Assembly: GCF_002234535.1 (NCBI RefSeq)
Contig: NZ_CP022521.1
Location: 3,038,001-3,102,000, forward strand
Source: Actinoalloteichus hoggarensis
GTDB taxonomy: Bacteria; Actinomycetota; Actinomycetes; Mycobacteriales; Pseudonocardiaceae
Reading direction: 5' to 3'
DNA length: 64,000 bases
Positions 42,013 to 50,689 of this stretch are shown piece by piece; position 1 is the stretch's first letter, and every line of letters starts with the position of its first letter. The notes beneath the pieces are model-generated. The model was not told the origin of the DNA. It saw only the letters and a list, made by a program, of their open reading frames with translations, and made no database searches. The translations under genes were made by a program, and so were the position numbers.

Positions 42013-43119
42013 ATGTCCGGTTCGTCAGCGACGACGCGCCGCACACGGCGAGGGCGGGGAGCCGCCGTCGCGGCGGCCGCCGTACTCGCCACCGGAACCG
42101 GCGTGCTCGCGCCGGCCGCCCCCGCCACGACGGCGACCGAAGAGCCTTACGCGGGCTACGTCTTCGTGTACTTCACGGGAGAGGACACCGCGGACGGGGA
42201 ACAGGTCTACCTCGCGGCGAGTCGAGGCGACGATCCGCTCGCCTTCGACGAACTGGGCGGCGGTCGACCGGTGCTGACCTCGGGCCTCGGCGAGCAGGGC
42301 GTCCGTGATCCCTTCCTCATCCGATCGCCCGCAGGCGATCGATTCTTCCTGATCGCGACGGACCTCCGGATACACGCCGACGGGGACTGGGACCGCGCCC
42401 AACGACACGGCAGCCGGTCGATCATGATCTGGGAGTCCGAGGACCTGGTGACCTGGTCCGATCAACGGATGGTGGAGGTCTCCCCGCCGACGGCGGGCAA
42501 CACCTGGGCGCCCGAGGCGATCTGGGACCCCGTTCGAGAGGTCTACTTCGTCTTCTGGGCGTCGAAACTCTATTCGGTGGACGACCCGGACCACGTCGGT
42601 GACAGCCACCACCGGATGCTCTACGCCACGACGCGAGACTTCGTCGAGTTCAGCGAACCCGCGGTGTGGGTGGACCCAGGACACTCGGTGATCGACTCCA
42701 CGCTGATCGAACACCATGGCACGTACTACCGGTTCACCAAGGACGAGCGCGACGCGAGCGCGGGCAGCCCGTGCGGGGAGTACCTCGTCGCCGAACGCGC
42801 CCAGGACCTTCTCGACCCGGCCTGGGAACTGGTCGCCGAATGCATCGGGCGGCCGACTCCGGACGGCCCCGGCATCGAACGGGGCGAGGGACCGACCGTG
42901 TTCAAGTCGAACACCGAGGACAGGTGGTACCTGTTCATCGACGAGTTCGGCGGTCGAGGCTACGTGCCCTTCGAGACCACCGACCTCGCCGAGGGCCGAT
43001 GGACGATGTCCAGCGGCTACGAGCTGCCTGCTTCGCCCCGACACGGCACGGTCCTGCCGATCACCCGCACCGAGCACGACCGCCTGACGGAGGCCCTGTC
43101 CGCAGCGGCCCTCCGGTGA
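42013..43119 (+). CDS. Secreted GH43-type glycosidase
   Basis: A 368-residue protein with an N-terminal signal peptide (RRTRRGRGAAVAAAAVLATGTGVLAPAAPA; cleavage after about residue 38). The five-bladed beta-propeller of GH43 is seen in YVFVYFTGED, QGVRDPFLIRSPAGDRFFLIATD, ESEDLVTWSD, TWAPEAIWDPVREVYFVFWAS, HSVIDSTLIEHHGTYYRFTKDE and GIERGEGPTVFKS. Likely activities are arabinofuranosidase or xylosidase on plant polysaccharide side chains. GAAGGGA precedes the ATG at 42013. It is followed after 173 bp by a secreted beta-helix protein on the same strand. Confidence 0.83.
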   Translation: MSGSSATTRRTRRGRGAAVAAAAVLATGTGVLAPAAPATTATEEPYAGYVFVYFTGEDTADGEQVYLAASRGDDPLAFDELGGGRPVLTSGLGEQGVRDPFLIRSPAGDRFFLIATDLRIHADGDWDRAQRHGSRSIMIWESEDLVTWSDQRMVEVSPPTAGNTWAPEAIWDPVREVYFVFWASKLYSVDDPDHVGDSHHRMLYATTRDFVEFSEPAVWVDPGHSVIDSTLIEHHGTYYRFTKDERDASAGSPCGEYLVAERAQDLLDPAWELVAECIGRPTPDGPGIERGEGPTVFKSNTEDRWYLFIDEFGGRGYVPFETTDLAEGRWTMSSGYELPASPRHGTVLPITRTEHDRLTEALSAAALR

Positions 43120-43188
43120 CATCACGTGGCGGCGCCGGCAGGCCCGCCGCTCGGCGAGGCCCGTCCCGAGGCCGCGCCTTTCGTCGAC

Positions 43189-43216
43189 ATCCGGCCGGAC
43201 GCCCGGCCGGCCGGAT
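43189..43216 (+). terminator. Hairpin between GH43 and beta-helix genes
   Basis: 10-bp arms ATCCGGCCGG / CCGGCCGGAT with an 8-nt loop. It may end the GH43 transcript or attenuate read-through to the next gene. Confidence 0.5.
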
Positions 43217-43292
43217 CCACGACGACAGTTCTCCGCCCGATCCGCCGCCCGTCCACGGGTCCTCGGCGGACTCGACACGCGAAGGAGACCCC

Positions 43293-44510
43293 ATGACCAG
43301 ACCGACGACATCACGCAGGCTGCGCCTTCTCCTCGGTGCCGCCATGGTCGCGACGGCGACTCTCGCAGGCGTGGGCCCGATGCTCACACCGCCCTCGGCC
43401 TCGGCCGCCGCACCGGCTTCCGCCGCCGCAGCGGATCCGAGTGGGAACGTCCCCACCCAGTGCGGCGGCGGCTCGTTCCACGCCGAGGCCTACCTGGACG
43501 GCGGCAACTGGGTCGCGCGCCGGGCCGGCTCCACCGTCTACACCGGCAACGACATGCGGGCCGCCGTGCAGGCGGCCATCGGCAGCCTCTCCCCGGGACG
43601 CACCACCAAGGAGCGCGTCGTGGTGTGGAGTTCCGGAACGATCAGCGCCGGAACCCGGATCTCGCTGCCCAGCTACACGACGCTCGACGTCTGCGGCACC
43701 ATCCACGTCTCCGGCTCTGGATCGGGCGACCAGGCGCCCGTCTACTCCAGGGGCACCACCGATGTGGAGGTGCAGAACCTGAGCGTCACCGGCTCGCCGT
43801 TGTACGGCGTCTTCATGCGTAACGTCACCAACGTCCACCTCCGCCAGATCGACATGCGCCTGTCCGGCGGCCTCGGCATCCGCATCGACAACCGCGGCGA
43901 CACCAGCGTGCGTAGCAGGAACATCCGGATCGACGACGTCTTCGTCTCCGGGGCAGGCACGCACGCCGTCGAGACCTACGGCGTCGACGGCCTGACCATC
44001 GGCACCGTCACGGCCCGTGACACCGGCGGGTCCGGGCTGCTGCTCAACGACACCATCAACGCCACCGTGGGCAGAGTGGACGGCCAGGGCGCCGGGACGG
44101 GCACCGGATACGCGGCCTTCCGGATGGCCAACCGGAACGGCTTCGTCAACGGCGGATACCCGACGAACATCCGCGTCGGCGAGGTCGTCGCGCGCGGCGG
44201 CGGCCGGGGGATCTTCTGTGTCTCCGAGAGCGGCGGAGCGGTCATCGACCGCGTGGACATCGCCGACACCGGCAACAACGCCATCCTGATCGAGAACTGC
44301 CACAACGTGACCATCGCCGCCCAGAGCGGCAGCGTGCGCGGGCCCGGCGACATCCGACTCGCGGCGCGGACCCAGTTCGCCCCCAACTCCGACATCACGA
44401 TCCAGAACCTGACCGTGACGAACTCCGCCGTCACGGAGAACCCCTGCAACGGCCGCAACATCGTCTTCCGCAACATCACCCGGGTCAACAGCGGATACAA
44501 CGTCTGCTGA
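43293..44510 (+). CDS. Secreted right-handed beta-helix protein (polysaccharide lyase/hydrolase-like)
   Basis: A 405-residue exported protein. The signal peptide (RRLRLLLGAAMVATATLAGV ... SASAAAPA) is followed by CGGGSFHAEAYLDGGNW and AVQAAIGSLSPGRTTKERVVVWSSGTIS, a pectate-lyase-like entry. Parallel beta-helix coils then repeat (TTDVEVQNLSVTGSPLYGVFMRNVTNVHLRQIDM; GVDGLTIGTVTARDTGGSGLLLNDTINATVGRV; DITIQNLTVTNSAV). It resembles glycoside hydrolase/polysaccharide lyase beta-helix enzymes; catalytic residues are not certain by eye. AAGGAG precedes the ATG at 43293. It is probably co-regulated with the upstream GH43 for plant or microbial polysaccharide breakdown. Confidence 0.8.
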   Translation: MTRPTTSRRLRLLLGAAMVATATLAGVGPMLTPPSASAAAPASAAAADPSGNVPTQCGGGSFHAEAYLDGGNWVARRAGSTVYTGNDMRAAVQAAIGSLSPGRTTKERVVVWSSGTISAGTRISLPSYTTLDVCGTIHVSGSGSGDQAPVYSRGTTDVEVQNLSVTGSPLYGVFMRNVTNVHLRQIDMRLSGGLGIRIDNRGDTSVRSRNIRIDDVFVSGAGTHAVETYGVDGLTIGTVTARDTGGSGLLLNDTINATVGRVDGQGAGTGTGYAAFRMANRNGFVNGGYPTNIRVGEVVARGGGRGIFCVSESGGAVIDRVDIADTGNNAILIENCHNVTIAAQSGSVRGPGDIRLAARTQFAPNSDITIQNLTVTNSAVTENPCNGRNIVFRNITRVNSGYNVC

Positions 44511-44528
44511 TCCGCCCGCCCGGCCTGC

Positions 44529-44556
44529 CCGGCGGTGCTCGGAACGGCACCGCCGG
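44529..44556 (+). terminator. Strong terminator after beta-helix gene
   Basis: Perfect 10-bp stem CCGGCGGTGC/GCACCGCCGG with an 8-nt loop, 18 bp after the stop codon. Confidence 0.7.
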
Positions 44557-44703
44557 TGCGCCGTCGGCTCCGTCCCGCCGGGTCCTGACCGGTGTCGACC
44601 GGGTCGGACGTCGATCGTGGCCGACGCGCGCGTGGAATCCGGTGGCGCGGGCGCCGCGCATCCCGCGGGCAGTGTCGCCCGTCGTGGAGCGAGGCCGCCC
44701 GCG

Positions 44704-45267
44704 TCACCGCGGCGGACTCGACGAGCCGGCTGCCGCGGGCGCCGCGCCTGCCACCGCCCGCAGCATCCGAAGCTGACCGATCTCGGCGACGTTCTTCATC
44801 AGCTCGGTGTTGACCCAGGCGAGCATGTGGGCGACCGTCAACTCCGGACTGTCCGGCCAGGGAAACGGCGCTCGGCCGTCCAGGTCGGCGTCGGTGAGCT
44901 CCGCCGAGACGACGGCCCACTCGTCGCGCAGCGCACGCAGCCAGGCGATCGTCGGCTCCCCCGGGCCGGGCCATTCGATCTCGGTGCGTTCCCGCGGCCG
45001 TCTGCCCCGAACGTGATCGATCGTCACGCTCCACCACCAGCCCACATGCCAGGTGAGCCACGCGATCGTCAGCGCGGGCACCGGATCGGGCTCGACCTCG
45101 GCGAAGTCCGCCACCCACCGGCCGTCCGCTCCACGCCGGACCGTCCAGCAGGGTTGTGCGGGTTCCCAGTCGAAGTCCTCCGAGGTCAGCCGGGTCAGAT
45201 GGAATTCGGTGAGCGCCCAGGTCAGATCGAACTGCCAGCGCAGCAGCTCGGCTCGGGTCGTCGACAT
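44704..45267 (-). CDS. DinB-superfamily protein
   Basis: A 187-residue four-helix-bundle DinB/YfiT-like protein. TTRAELLRWQFDLTWALTEFHL, AWLTWHVGWWWSVTIDHVRG and PELTVAHMLAWVNTELMKNVAEIGQLRML supply the helices and the usual three metal-binding histidines. Actinobacterial members include thiol-S-transferases that use bacillithiol or mycothiol; others are uncharacterised. No operon partner. The C-terminal 20 residues are Ala/Pro-rich and probably disordered. Confidence 0.82.
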   Translation of the reverse strand: MSTTRAELLRWQFDLTWALTEFHLTRLTSEDFDWEPAQPCWTVRRGADGRWVADFAEVEPDPVPALTIAWLTWHVGWWWSVTIDHVRGRRPRERTEIEWPGPGEPTIAWLRALRDEWAVVSAELTDADLDGRAPFPWPDSPELTVAHMLAWVNTELMKNVAEIGQLRMLRAVAGAAPAAAGSSSPPR

Positions 45268-45624
45268 CGGCCGATCCTGTCATCCCCGGCGGGTTCGAGC
45301 CGAACCGCTTTCTCCGCCGCGGGTCCGTCCGCCTGTGGCAGCCCGATTCGACCGGTGGCGCCGTCCGCTGAAGTCACCGTCGAATCGCGCGCAGCGGTGC
45401 CGGCGACGGTGGTGACGTGGGCGCGGTGACGACGCTGCCCACACGCCGTCCGGTGAAGGACAGGACGGCGCGCCGAACCGTTCGGGGCCGTCCACGGCGC
45501 CGATGTCGCGCGGTCGGGCGACGGCCGTCGCCACCGTCGGAACGGGAGCACGGGGCGACCGCATCGAACGAGGCTGAAGGACGTGCTCTTGACCCGGAAC
45601 GAGCGGCTGTGCTGATCTGGAGTT
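45268..45624. other. Intergenic region upstream of GH84 gene
   Basis: About 360 bp between the divergent DinB and GH84 genes. The GH84 reading frame stays open back through it but encodes Arg-rich sequence with no family match. The dre-type operator follows at its right end. Confidence 0.4.
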
Positions 45625-45636
45625 TGGTCTGGACCA
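45625..45636. promoter_or_regulatory. DasR-type operator (dre site)
   Basis: TGGTCTGGACCA matches the dre core TGGTCTAGACCA at 11 of 12 positions, within the longer inverted repeat AGTTTGGTC-TG-GACCAACT. It lies 18 bp before the GH84 start codon, just upstream of the AGGAGG ribosome site. DasR is the GntR-family repressor of GlcNAc/chitin genes, released by glucosamine-6-phosphate. Confidence 0.8.
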
Positions 45637-45653
45637 ACTCTCCAGGAGGTCCC

Positions 45654-47579
45654 GTGTTCCCACGTTCGTCTCGTACCGTCGCCCTGTTCGCGCTGCTGTC
45701 CGCCTTCGGACTGTCCGCGTCCGCAGCGGCGACGGCGGGTGAGGAGGCCCCCGTGTCCACCGTGCCGATCGTGACTCCGACGCCTCAGCAGATCACGCCC
45801 AACGGACGCGACGTCTCCGTGCCGCACACGGTGTCGCTCGTCCTCGGCGCCGACGTCGACCAGCCGACCGAGGACATCGTGCGCGACACCCTCCGGAAGG
45901 CCGGAGCCCGTCAGATCCGCACCGATGGTCGCGGCGCGCTGACCGTGGTGGTCGGCGGGATCGACGAGCCGGTGGTCGCCAGGGCCCTGACGGACGCGGG
46001 CGGCGAACGGCCCGACGAACTCGTCCCCGAGGGCTATTCGCTGGCGAGCACGGCTCGCGGGCGCGGCGGACTCGTCGCCTTGGCGGGCAACGACGGCGAC
46101 GGCGTGTACTACGCCGCGCAGACCTTCCGCCAGCTCGGCCTGGACGGGGCGCTCGCGGCCGTGTCCGTCGTCGACCACCCCTCGATGGCCTTACGCGGGA
46201 GCATCGAGGGCTTCTACGGCGCTCCGTGGTCCCACGAGGACCGCCTCGATCAGCTGGCCTTCTACGGCGACGTCAAGGCGAACACCTACGTCTACACGCC
46301 GAAGGACGACCTCTACCTCCGGGAACGGTGGCGTGAGCCGTACCCGGCCGCGGAACTGGACCAGCTTGAGGAACTCGTCACCGCGGCGACCACCCACCAC
46401 GTGCAGTTCACCTACGCCCTCTCGCCGGGACTGTCCGTCTGCTACAGCGATCCGGCCGACCTCCGGAGCCTCACCGACAAGCTGGACTCGCTCTATCAGC
46501 GCGGCGTCCGCAGCTTCTACGTCGCCTTCGACGACATCGACTACACCGAGTGGAACTGCGCCGGTGATCGGGAGCACTACGGCGAGCCCGGCCGGGAGGC
46601 GGCAGGTCGAGCGCAGGCGGAGCTGCTCAACGCCGTCCAACGCGGATATCTCGACACCCTGCCCGACGCCAGGCCGCTGCAGATGGTGCCCACCGAGTAC
46701 TCCGACGTCGAGGACTCGCCGTACAAGCGAGTCCTGCGCGAGACGCTCGACGAGCGGATCGTCATCCAGTGGACCGGCACCGACGTCGTGCCGTCCTCGA
46801 TCAGCGTGGCGGACGCGGAACAGGCCGCGCGGGTCTGGGGCCGCAAGGTGTACCTCTGGGACAACTACCCGGTGAACGACTTCGGCCAGACCACGGGCAG
46901 GCTGCTTCTCGCGCCCTACGACAAGCGGGAGGCCGGGCTGGACTCGGCGCTCAGCGGCGTGGTGCTCAACCCGATGAACCAGGCGGCCCCGAGCAAGGTC
47001 GCGTTGTTCGGCGGTGCGGCATTCGCCTGGAACAGCCGGGGCTACGACGCCGACACCGCCTGGCGGGCGGCCGCCGACTACCTGGCAGCCGGCGACCCGG
47101 CCACCACCCGTGCGCTGCTCGCGTTCTTCGACACCTCGCACCTGGCGCCGACCTTCGGGGAGGCGCCGTGGCAGCCGCAGTCGCCCGCGCTGGCCGCCGA
47201 GATCGACGCGGTGCGGGGGCAGCCGCACGGTGAGCCGCTCGACCGGCTCCGGGAACGCGCGACGCTGCTGGCCGCCGCGTCGGAGCAGATCCGCGCCGGA
47301 GTCGACGATCCGGAGTTCGCCGCGCAGACCAGGCCCTGGCTCGACGCGCTGGCTCTGTGGGGCCGTGCGCTGGAGGCCGCGGTCGACGGCATCGACAAGG
47401 CCGAGGACGATCCGGCGGGCGCCGACCGTGCGTTCGCCCACGCGGCGGAACTGGCCGATGAGGCGGCGGCGATCCAGACCATTCCCGGCACGACCCGACC
47501 GCAGGGGTCGATCAAGATCGCCGACGGCGTGCTGGACGTCTTCATCGCCGACGCACCGGGGCTCGTCGGCCGGGGCTGA
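45654..47579 (+). CDS. Secreted GH84 beta-N-acetylglucosaminidase
   Basis: A 641-residue protein with a Sec signal peptide (FPRSSRTVALFALLSAFGLSASAAATA). An N-terminal alpha/beta domain (GH20b-like; IVTPTPQQITPNGRDVSVPHTVSLVLG) precedes the GH84 barrel: RGSIEGFYGAPWSHEDRLDQLAFYGDVKANTYVYTPKDD, YALSPGLSVCY and FYVAFDDIDYTEWNC, with the catalytic Asp pair D293/D294 for substrate-assisted hydrolysis. A C-terminal helical bundle follows. It would release GlcNAc from glycoconjugates or chitin fragments. GTG 45654 is set by AGGAGG and the signal peptide. The dre site upstream ties it to amino-sugar control by DasR. Confidence 0.92.
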   Translation: MFPRSSRTVALFALLSAFGLSASAAATAGEEAPVSTVPIVTPTPQQITPNGRDVSVPHTVSLVLGADVDQPTEDIVRDTLRKAGARQIRTDGRGALTVVVGGIDEPVVARALTDAGGERPDELVPEGYSLASTARGRGGLVALAGNDGDGVYYAAQTFRQLGLDGALAAVSVVDHPSMALRGSIEGFYGAPWSHEDRLDQLAFYGDVKANTYVYTPKDDLYLRERWREPYPAAELDQLEELVTAATTHHVQFTYALSPGLSVCYSDPADLRSLTDKLDSLYQRGVRSFYVAFDDIDYTEWNCAGDREHYGEPGREAAGRAQAELLNAVQRGYLDTLPDARPLQMVPTEYSDVEDSPYKRVLRETLDERIVIQWTGTDVVPSSISVADAEQAARVWGRKVYLWDNYPVNDFGQTTGRLLLAPYDKREAGLDSALSGVVLNPMNQAAPSKVALFGGAAFAWNSRGYDADTAWRAAADYLAAGDPATTRALLAFFDTSHLAPTFGEAPWQPQSPALAAEIDAVRGQPHGEPLDRLRERATLLAAASEQIRAGVDDPEFAAQTRPWLDALALWGRALEAAVDGIDKAEDDPAGADRAFAHAAELADEAAAIQTIPGTTRPQGSIKIADGVLDVFIADAPGLVGRG

Positions 47580-48336
47580 GCGCGCCTTCCCTCGGACCGT
47601 ACCGGTGCGAGGCCGACGCGTCTCGACGATGAATCCCCGGTTCGGGCGGTCTCCGTGATCGCGCGAGCCGGGGTTCGTCACATTGACCGGACGGCAGCCG
47701 TCCGCTGACCACGGACCGGTCCACACCGCCAGACCGCGGCGGCTGGAGACGCCGACGTCCCGGCGAGCGCACGCAGCGGCGTGCGGGCGGTCGCGGTGGA
47801 ACGCCCGTGTCGGAGATCATCGACCGGTCACTCGGTGCGTCGGCGTCCCGGCGTCCCGGCGGCGGGGCTCATCGTCGCGCGTCGGGCACTGGGCATGGCC
47901 GCCGCCGACGGCAGACGAACCTCCTCGACGCGGCCCCCCACCACGGCGTGCCGGCTTCGCCATCGCGGCGTCGCGGACAGGCCGAGCACGGCGCACTGCC
48001 CGCGACGCGGCGCGGGAGGGCGAATGTCGTCACGGGCCGTGCCGCCGTGAGGTCGCCGGCCTGGCCTGCCGGATCGGCACGCCTCGATCGTGATGACCGG
48101 CCGTGGGCGGCACCGGCCATGCCGACGGGAAGCGCGGGGTTCGCGGAGCCGCCTGCGAGGTGCGGCGTGGTCGTGCCTCCGCGAGCGCCGAACCAGCGGT
48201 TCGCTCTACCACGCGACGCGAGTCGCGTGGGCGATCCTGCCGCCCTGTCGACCTCGTCAGCCGCCTTCGGGCCGAGACGGCCCCTGCGTCGCCGCCACAC
48301 CTGGTCCTCGCGGCGTGGCGGGCCGGGGTTGACGGC
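47580..48336. other. Gene-poor 760-bp region
   Basis: No supported gene. An imperfect hairpin with CCCCGG/CCGGGG arms (about 47635-47675) may terminate the GH84 transcript. The remainder is GC-rich with Arg-rich frames on both strands. Confidence 0.4.
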
Positions 48337-48672
48337 TCAGCGGGGTGTCTGCTGGTGGACGAGCAGGCGCCAGTCGCCGTCCCGCCGCAGGTAGGTGCTG
48401 GCCAGCGTGGCGGAGTAGGTCGCATCGTCGCGTCGCCCGGTGAAGGTGTAGGCGACGGTGGCGGTATGCACGGTCTCGATCAGCCGTGTGTCGGAGAAGG
48501 CCGTCTCGTCCCAACCCGGCGAGGAGTTCATCGCCGCGATGCACTGTGCTCTGTCGAGCACGGCGCCGGGGACGATCACGAGTGCGTCGTCATGGAGGAC
48601 CTCGGCGTAGTCATCGCCGCTGCCGTGGGCAAGTCGCTTCTCGACCGCAAGCAGCTCGTTCAGCACGCTCAT
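48337..48672 (-). CDS. NTF2/SnoaL-like small protein
   Basis: A 111-residue cone-shaped alpha+beta fold protein of the DUF4440/SnoaL type: MSVLNELLAVEKRLAHGSGDDYAEVLHDDALVIVPG, AMNSSPGWDETAFSDTRLIET, AYTFTGRRDDATYSATLASTYLRRDGDWRLLVHQQTP. Family members are small isomerases, hydrolases or ligand binders. The ATG at 48672 lies at one edge of a palindrome shared with the divergent TetR regulator. The transcript is probably leaderless and repressed by that regulator. Function unknown. Confidence 0.85.
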   Translation of the reverse strand: MSVLNELLAVEKRLAHGSGDDYAEVLHDDALVIVPGAVLDRAQCIAAMNSSPGWDETAFSDTRLIETVHTATVAYTFTGRRDDATYSATLASTYLRRDGDWRLLVHQQTPR

Positions 48673-48690
48673 ATATACAGTGTACATATG
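48670..48690. promoter_or_regulatory. Palindromic operator spanning two divergent start codons
   Basis: 10-bp arms CATATATACA and TGTACATATG separated by one G; 8 of 10 arm positions pair. The first CAT is the start codon of the NTF2-like gene (minus) and the last ATG that of the TetR gene (plus), leaving only 15 bp between them. -10-like hexamers TACAGT (plus, 48676-48681) and TACACT (minus, 48684-48679) each lie 6 bases before a start codon, so both messages should be leaderless. Confidence 0.7.
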
Positions 48691-49230
48691 ACAGTGGGCC
48701 GACCGACTCTCTCTCGACGGCGAGTTCTCACCGAGGCGCTGCGACTGATCGACGCCGAGGGCGCCTCGGCGCTGGGCGTACGGCGCCTGGCCGCGCGGCT
48801 GGGCGTCACACCGATGGCGTTGTACAACCACGTGGCCGACCGACAGGATCTCGTCGACGGCGTCGCCGAGATCGTCTTGAGCGAGGCCCGACTCGCCGAG
48901 GCCGAGCGATCGCCGTACGAGACGGTCATCGCCCAGGCCCGCGCGCTGTACCGCGCCTACCGCGCGCACCCGAACGCGGTGCCGGTGATTCGGCTCGCCG
49001 CGGGCCGAGACGTGGCGACCCTGCATCCCTTTCTGGTCGTGGAGCGTGCCTGCCGGACGTCCGAACCCGCGGTGGATCCCGTCCCGCTCTGGATCTCGGT
49101 GAACTCGCTGGCCGCCGGGTTCGCCGAGTACGAGGCCGCCGGGCACGCGATCGGACATGACTTCGAGACGTCGTTCCGGTCGGCGGTGGAGAACGTGGCC
49201 AGACCCGCGCTGATCGCGAGTGCGGAGTAG
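48688..49230 (+). CDS. TetR-family transcriptional regulator
   Basis: A 180-residue regulator. The N-terminal HTH is LSRRRVLTEALRLIDAEGASALGVRRLAARLGVTPMALYNHVADRQDLVDGV, followed by a helical ligand/dimer domain with PYETVIAQARALYRAYRAHPNAVPVIRLAAG and FETSFRSAVENVA. There is no Shine-Dalgarno; the ATG forms the right end of a palindrome that also covers the divergent NTF2-like start codon. It very likely autorepresses and controls that partner. Confidence 0.9.
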   Translation: MTVGRPTLSRRRVLTEALRLIDAEGASALGVRRLAARLGVTPMALYNHVADRQDLVDGVAEIVLSEARLAEAERSPYETVIAQARALYRAYRAHPNAVPVIRLAAGRDVATLHPFLVVERACRTSEPAVDPVPLWISVNSLAAGFAEYEAAGHAIGHDFETSFRSAVENVARPALIASAE

Positions 49231-49450
49231 CGGGATCGAGTCGTGGCCGTCGGCGTCCGTCATCGTGCCCGGCATGGACCGGCTCGTCGCGGCCTCGGCA
49301 GGCGGACGCGGATCGAGGACCGAGCCTGCTGCCTTTGATCTGCACGCGACCGCGCGACCGCCTGCTCCTTGCCTGGACCGGCGAGCCGTCGCCGTTCCCG
49401 CTGGCCTGCGCCTCTCGACCGGCCGCCCGCCACCCGGCACAATCACGGCG

Positions 49451-50689
49451 GTGACCCTCACCCCGCGCACCAACTGGTCCGGCAGCGTCACCTTCGCCGC
49501 CGACCGGGTCTTATCGCCTCGTTCCGTCGACCAGGTCCGGGAGCTGGTGCTCACCTCCCGCTCGGCACATGTGGTGGGCGCGGGACACTCGTTCAACCGG
49601 ATCGCCGACACCTTCGGGACGTTGATCTCGCTCGACAGCCTGCCGACGGTCTTCGATCTCCGCGCCGACACCGTGCGCGTGGGCGGGGGCATGCGGCTCG
49701 CCGAGCTGGCCTCCCGCCTGCACGCCCGCGGCCTGGCGCTGCCCGCGCTGCCTTCCCTGCCGCACATCACCGTGGCGGGCGCCTGCGCCACCGCGACGCA
49801 CGGCTCCGGTGCGACGATCGGCTCGCTCGCGGGCCTGGTTCGATCACTGGACGTCGTCACGGCCGACGGCTCGGTGCTGCGGTTGGACACGTCGCACGAG
49901 GACCTCACGGGCGCGGTGGTGTCCTTCGGCGCGCTGGGTGTCGTCGTGGCGATGGAGCTGGCGGTGTGCCCGACGTTCGACGTGACGCAGCGCGTCTTCC
50001 AGGACATGCCGTGGGACGCGGTGACGGCGAACCTCGACGCGGTGCTCACCTGTGCCTACAGCGTCAGCGTCTTCACCACCTGGCAGGGCACCGCCGAAGT
50101 CTGGACGAAGGGCCGCACCGACGCTCCGGCCGCGGACCTGAGCTGGACCGGTGCCCGCACGGCGACGACCGCACGGCACCCCGTGCCCGGCCAGCCCGCA
50201 CACCACTGCACCACGCAGCTGGGGGAGCCCGGACCGTGGCACGAACGGCTGCCGCACTTCCGCGCTGACTTCACCCCCAGTGTGGGAGCGGAACTCCAGT
50301 CGGAGTACTTCGTCGCCCGTGAGCACGCCGCCGAGGCGCTGCGGGCGTTGGCCGGGCTGCGCGACGATCTCGCCCCGGTGCTGCTGACCTCGGAGATTCG
50401 GACCATCGACGCCGACGAGCACTGGCTGAGCCCGACGTACCGACGTCCGAGCGTGGCGGTGCACTTCACCTGGCGGCCCGACGCCGCAGCGGTGGGGGCG
50501 GCCGTGCTGCGCATCGAGGAAGCACTCGCCCCGTGGGCACCGCGCCCGCATTGGGGGAAGCTGTTCGCGGCGTCCCCGGAGGTGCTGCGCGGCCGATACG
50601 CGCGGTGGGACGACTTCCGTGCGCTGCTCGAGAAGCACGATCCGACGCGGCGGTTCCGCAACGATCTCCTCGACGGGTGGTTCGGCTGA
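49451..50689 (+). CDS. FAD-linked alditol/xylitol oxidase (AldO-like)
   Basis: A 412-residue VAO-family flavoprotein. NWSGSVTFAADRVLSPRSVDQVRELV then VVGAGHSFNRIADT: H46 sits where the covalently flavinylated His46 of Streptomyces alditol oxidase lies. LPALPSLPHITVAGACATATHGSGATIGSL is the FAD-binding core. SVSVFTTW and the C-terminal PHWGKLFAASPEVLRGRYARWDDFRALLEKHDP follow the AldO plan. It oxidises a polyol C1-OH with O2, giving H2O2. GTG 49451 is family-consistent; the frame is open upstream without homology. Polyol source and partner genes are not adjacent. Confidence 0.88.
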   Translation: MTLTPRTNWSGSVTFAADRVLSPRSVDQVRELVLTSRSAHVVGAGHSFNRIADTFGTLISLDSLPTVFDLRADTVRVGGGMRLAELASRLHARGLALPALPSLPHITVAGACATATHGSGATIGSLAGLVRSLDVVTADGSVLRLDTSHEDLTGAVVSFGALGVVVAMELAVCPTFDVTQRVFQDMPWDAVTANLDAVLTCAYSVSVFTTWQGTAEVWTKGRTDAPAADLSWTGARTATTARHPVPGQPAHHCTTQLGEPGPWHERLPHFRADFTPSVGAELQSEYFVAREHAAEALRALAGLRDDLAPVLLTSEIRTIDADEHWLSPTYRRPSVAVHFTWRPDAAAVGAAVLRIEEALAPWAPRPHWGKLFAASPEVLRGRYARWDDFRALLEKHDPTRRFRNDLLDGWFG

